DNA of 64,000 bases from Pirellulaceae bacterium (GTDB taxonomy: Bacteria > Planctomycetota > Planctomycetia > Pirellulales > Pirellulaceae): contig JAQWSU010000021.1 in the NCBI GenBank assembly GCA_029243025.1, forward strand, positions 1 through 64,000. Direction: 5' to 3'. Of the stretch, positions 61,225 to 64,000 are shown piece by piece. A program made the position numbers and the translations under genes. The notes under the pieces were generated by a model, which saw only the letters and a list, made by a program, of their open reading frames with translations, was not told the origin of the DNA and ran no database searches. Numbering within the stretch: the first letter of the stretch is position 1; every line of letters begins with the position of its first letter.

Positions 61225-64000
61225 TTGATTGGGAAACGATCCATCTCATCGGTGTTGAGTTGGGTGACGCTACTTTTTGTCGCCAACTGTGTCCAAGCCC
61301 AACCGAAATTTGAGTGTCAGCAAGACGAGGTCATTGTCTGGATGGGAGGAGCTAATCTGTTGCACATGCAGCAGGCGGGCTATCTCGAAGCCTGGCTTGC
61401 GAAAGAATTTTCATCACAGCGTCCCTCCTTTCGTGATCTTAGCTGGGAAGCGGACACGGTGTTTCGGCAGGGAACTATTTTCGAGCGTTGGCGAATCGAT
61501 GGATTCGGGAACCTTGATGATCAACTCGAACGTGTCGGAGCGACGACCATAATCGCTCAATTCGGTCAGTTGGAGTCGATGGCCGGTTTGCGTGGTCGGG
61601 ATGAATTTATCACGGCTTACAAAAAGTTGATTGACCTCTATCAGAAACACGGCCGGCAGATTGTATTGATTGCGCCGTCTCGTTTTGAATCACCACCGGA
61701 TCGTTTGATTCCGAATTTGAGCCAACATAACGCCGACCTAGGGTTGTACGTTGATGCGATCAAGCAGCTCGCGACCGATCGGGGCTTGAACTTTGTCGAC
61801 CTATATTCCAGCGAACTCTCCGACTTAACAGACGATGGAATGCATGTCCGACCAGCGTCTCAATTAGCGATGTCGCGGGAAATTGCCAATCAGTTGGGTG
61901 TGGAGACGGAAGAGATAGAAGGTTTGGAGTTGTTGCGAAGCGCGGTGATTGAAAGACATCGACTTTGGTATGACTATTGGCGTCCTGCCAACTGGAAGTT
62001 GCTCTATGGGGATGATGGCGAACGACAATTCACACGCGGGGGGGAGAATTACATCCCTTTTAAGGCAGAGTGGCGAAAGCTGTTGCCTTTGATTGATCAG
62101 GCCGAACAACGAGTCTGGCAGGTTGCGAGTGACGGCGAGGATCTTGGGCTTAAGCGACCAACGCCGGAAGTGTTGCATGGTGCTGCAGATGCGGATATCG
62201 ATGTTGAACTGTCGTCGTTCTCGACGATCGCAGGATTAAAAGTCAATCTGTTCGCGTCCGAACGCGAAGGGTTGACGTCGCCACTTGCGTTGCGTTGGGA
62301 CCCACAAGGTCGCATGTATGTAACCGTTACCACGACTTATCCTCATGTGTTCCCGGGAGATTTGCCCAACGACAAAATTATCATGTTGGAGGACACGAAT
62401 GGTGACGGCAAAGCGGATCGTTCGATCGTGTTTGCGGAAGGCTTGAACATTCCCACGGGTTTGGAATTTGGAGACGGAGGCGTTTACGTTGGTCAAAATA
62501 CCGAATTGCTTTTTTTGAAAGACCATGACGGTGATGGAAAGGCGGATGAGCGACGTCGGCTGCTGGGTGGTTTTGGCAATGGCGATTCTCATCAAACGAT
62601 CAATTCATTCATCTGGAGTCCGGGTGGTGAATTGTTCTTTGGACAGGGGGATGGCTGCGAATCACGTGTGGAAACCCCTTGGGGCTCAAGCGATCTTTAT
62701 CAGGCAGGTTTTTATCGTTTCCGTCCCAAGCGATTGCAGTTGGACCCGCTTTTGGATGATTTCATGGGGCCCGGTAATCCGTGGGGAGTTGCCTTTGACG
62801 CTTGGGGACAAATCTTCAGTGTTGATGGTGCCGGGGGCGTGACCTTTCTTTCACCCGGACAGGTTTCCACCTCACACCGATTGAGAATTCGCACGATCGG
62901 GAAACCAGGAGGCTATTGCGGGATTGGCTATCTCGATGGGCGTCATCTTCCCCCAGCTTTACGTGGTAGTTTTGCCATCGGCGATTACAAAGCGAATCGC
63001 ATCAAACGATTTACGGTAGCAAGCCAACAAGCCGGTTTTAAACTCGAATGGCAGCCCCCTTTACTTCATTCGAAGCATCGTAATTTTCGCCCGATTGATG
63101 TGAAGGTTGGCCCTGATGGAGCGATCTACGTCGTGGATTGGTACAATCCGATCGCCTGTCATCAAGATGATGCTTATCGTGATCCAACGCGTGACAAAGC
63201 GCATGGACGGATCTGGCGAATCTCGACGCAAGAACCGACGATTCAGCCACCAAAACTGAGCCAGATTTCGACGGCTGAAGTTCTCGATGGATTGATGGCG
63301 CCCGAACATTGGACTCGTTATCAGGCGAAACGGACGCTCACCGAACGTGACGTTAACGAGGTGGCAACTGAACTCAATCGATGGGTTCGTGAGCTCGATC
63401 CGCAGCAACCTGCTTATGAGCATCATCTGTACGAAGCTTTGGGGGCCTACGAGACAATTGAGGTGGTCGAACCCTCGCTCTTGACGCGTTTACTCCATGC
63501 GCGTGAACCCATGGCACGAGCCTATGCGACTCGTGTAGTCGGTCGTTGGCATGATCGATTGGAGAGCCCATTGACCTTGCTGGCGGAACGCGTTCGAGAT
63601 GAGCATCCACTTGTCCGAATGGAGGCGGTGATCGCCTGCTCAGCAATCAATTCACCCTTGTCGATGGTTGTCGCTGCCTGTGTCAGCGACCAACCTCGAG
63701 ACGAATGGATTGAATATGCGTTCAAGCAAACGATCCATCAATTACGCCCCTCGTGGTTTCCTGCTTTCCAACGGGGGGAACTGAATTTTGAACAACCGAA
63801 ACATTTGATTGCGGTGTTAAACGAGGTAGGCGGCCAGGAGGTCGTAGAAAGCCTCAAGCAACTGGTTGGCTCCCAGGAGCTGTCTCGTGACGCCCGGGCT
63901 ACTGCTTCCGCTGCAATTTTTGCGGTGGGTGCTCCGCAGGATTTGTGCGATTTTGGCCTTGATGTGTCGCAATTCGAAGAAGCCGAGGTTTATCAGGCTG
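61225..64000 (+). CDS. SGNH domain plus PVC-type membrane-bound dehydrogenase and HEAT repeats (3' end outside the window)
   Basis: A frame open without a stop from 61147 to the right edge. I take TTG 61225 as the start because it gives a good signal peptide (IGKRSISSVLSWVTLLFVANCVQA); other starts (TTG 61186, 61150) are possible. Residues about 30-230 form an SGNH-like domain (VIVWMGGANLLHMQQ, TIIAQFGQLESM, GMHVRPASQLAMSREIANQL). From about 330 a PVC-type dehydrogenase beta-propeller follows (GLKVNLFASEREGLTSPLAL, FAEGLNIPTGLEFGDGGVYV, DGKADERRRLLGGFGNGDSH, MGPGNPWGVAFDAWG, VDWYNPIACHQDD, AHGRIWRI), then HEAT repeats to the edge. Members usually end in a CxxCH cytochrome c domain, which would lie beyond 64000. 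These proteins are a planctomycete hallmark and are thought to oxidise sugars at the membrane. Confidence 0.88.
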   Translation, partial: MIGKRSISSVLSWVTLLFVANCVQAQPKFECQQDEVIVWMGGANLLHMQQAGYLEAWLAKEFSSQRPSFRDLSWEADTVFRQGTIFERWRIDGFGNLDDQLERVGATTIIAQFGQLESMAGLRGRDEFITAYKKLIDLYQKHGRQIVLIAPSRFESPPDRLIPNLSQHNADLGLYVDAIKQLATDRGLNFVDLYSSELSDLTDDGMHVRPASQLAMSREIANQLGVETEEIEGLELLRSAVIERHRLWYDYWRPANWKLLYGDDGERQFTRGGENYIPFKAEWRKLLPLIDQAEQRVWQVASDGEDLGLKRPTPEVLHGAADADIDVELSSFSTIAGLKVNLFASEREGLTSPLALRWDPQGRMYVTVTTTYPHVFPGDLPNDKIIMLEDTNGDGKADRSIVFAEGLNIPTGLEFGDGGVYVGQNTELLFLKDHDGDGKADERRRLLGGFGNGDSHQTINSFIWSPGGELFFGQGDGCESRVETPWGSSDLYQAGFYRFRPKRLQLDPLLDDFMGPGNPWGVAFDAWGQIFSVDGAGGVTFLSPGQVSTSHRLRIRTIGKPGGYCGIGYLDGRHLPPALRGSFAIGDYKANRIKRFTVASQQAGFKLEWQPPLLHSKHRNFRPIDVKVGPDGAIYVVDWYNPIACHQDDAYRDPTRDKAHGRIWRISTQEPTIQPPKLSQISTAEVLDGLMAPEHWTRYQAKRTLTERDVNEVATELNRWVRELDPQQPAYEHHLYEALGAYETIEVVEPSLLTRLLHAREPMARAYATRVVGRWHDRLESPLTLLAERVRDEHPLVRMEAVIACSAINSPLSMVVAACVSDQPRDEWIEYAFKQTIHQLRPSWFPAFQRGELNFEQPKHLIAVLNEVGGQEVVESLKQLVGSQELSRDARATASAAIFAVGAPQDLCDFGLDVSQFEEAEVYQA

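Overview
The window looks like a chromosomal segment of a planctomycete, most likely of the Pirellulales group. This is inferred from protein content: a PVC-type dehydrogenase/HEAT protein with an N-terminal SGNH domain, a sulfatase, PEP-CTERM proteins, a CRTAC1-type VCBS/ASPIC protein, an octaheme cytochrome fused to TPRs, and a small membrane protein starting with an NPYxSP motif. Genes are mostly monocistronic or in pairs, on both strands, with many GTG/TTG starts and long intergenic gaps. No rRNA, tRNA or CRISPR array was seen.

Layout. 1-1300: remnant of a mobile or accessory region, with the stump of a superfamily II helicase, a small HTH regulator operon and an array of four regularly spaced palindromes upstream of it. 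1322-10470 (minus strand): lipoprotein solute-binding protein, methylcitrate-cycle pair prpC/prpB, a bifunctional-nuclease-family protein, valS, and citramalate synthase cimA behind a candidate transcription attenuator. 10928-12612: overlapping cmoA/cmoB for tRNA wobble uridine modification. 12621-18557 (minus): FtsK translocase with unusual acidic segments, truB, and an aldehyde dehydrogenase with a clear terminator. 18838-31281: a large hybrid histidine kinase, an octaheme cytochrome-TPR protein, a Nudix hydrolase, RecQ, FtsH and RsgA. 31308-36228 (minus): mobB, a sulfatase, a membrane glycerophosphodiesterase and a cyclase-family hydrolase. 36813-43571: an AbgT-type transporter, small planctomycete-type proteins, and a REP-associated tyrosine transposase lying between two inverted copies of a G-rich palindromic repeat, then a SlyD-like FKBP.

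43866-64000: a two-gene unit (SGNH-TPR protein followed by a giant VCBS/ASPIC protein), a protein-arginine-methyltransferase-like enzyme, two PEP-CTERM surface proteins, an AlkA-type glycosylase, a Tat-exported TIM-barrel protein, an M16 peptidase, a strong hairpin/VNTR cluster, and the 5' part of a large SGNH-PVC dehydrogenase-HEAT protein that runs off the right edge.

The least ordinary items are the four-palindrome operator array (838-942), the RAYT with flanking REP-like repeats, the cimA attenuator, the arginine-methyltransferase-like protein and the lipoprotein whose expected metalloprotease motif appears lost. Function calls rest on recognised motifs only; no database search was possible.
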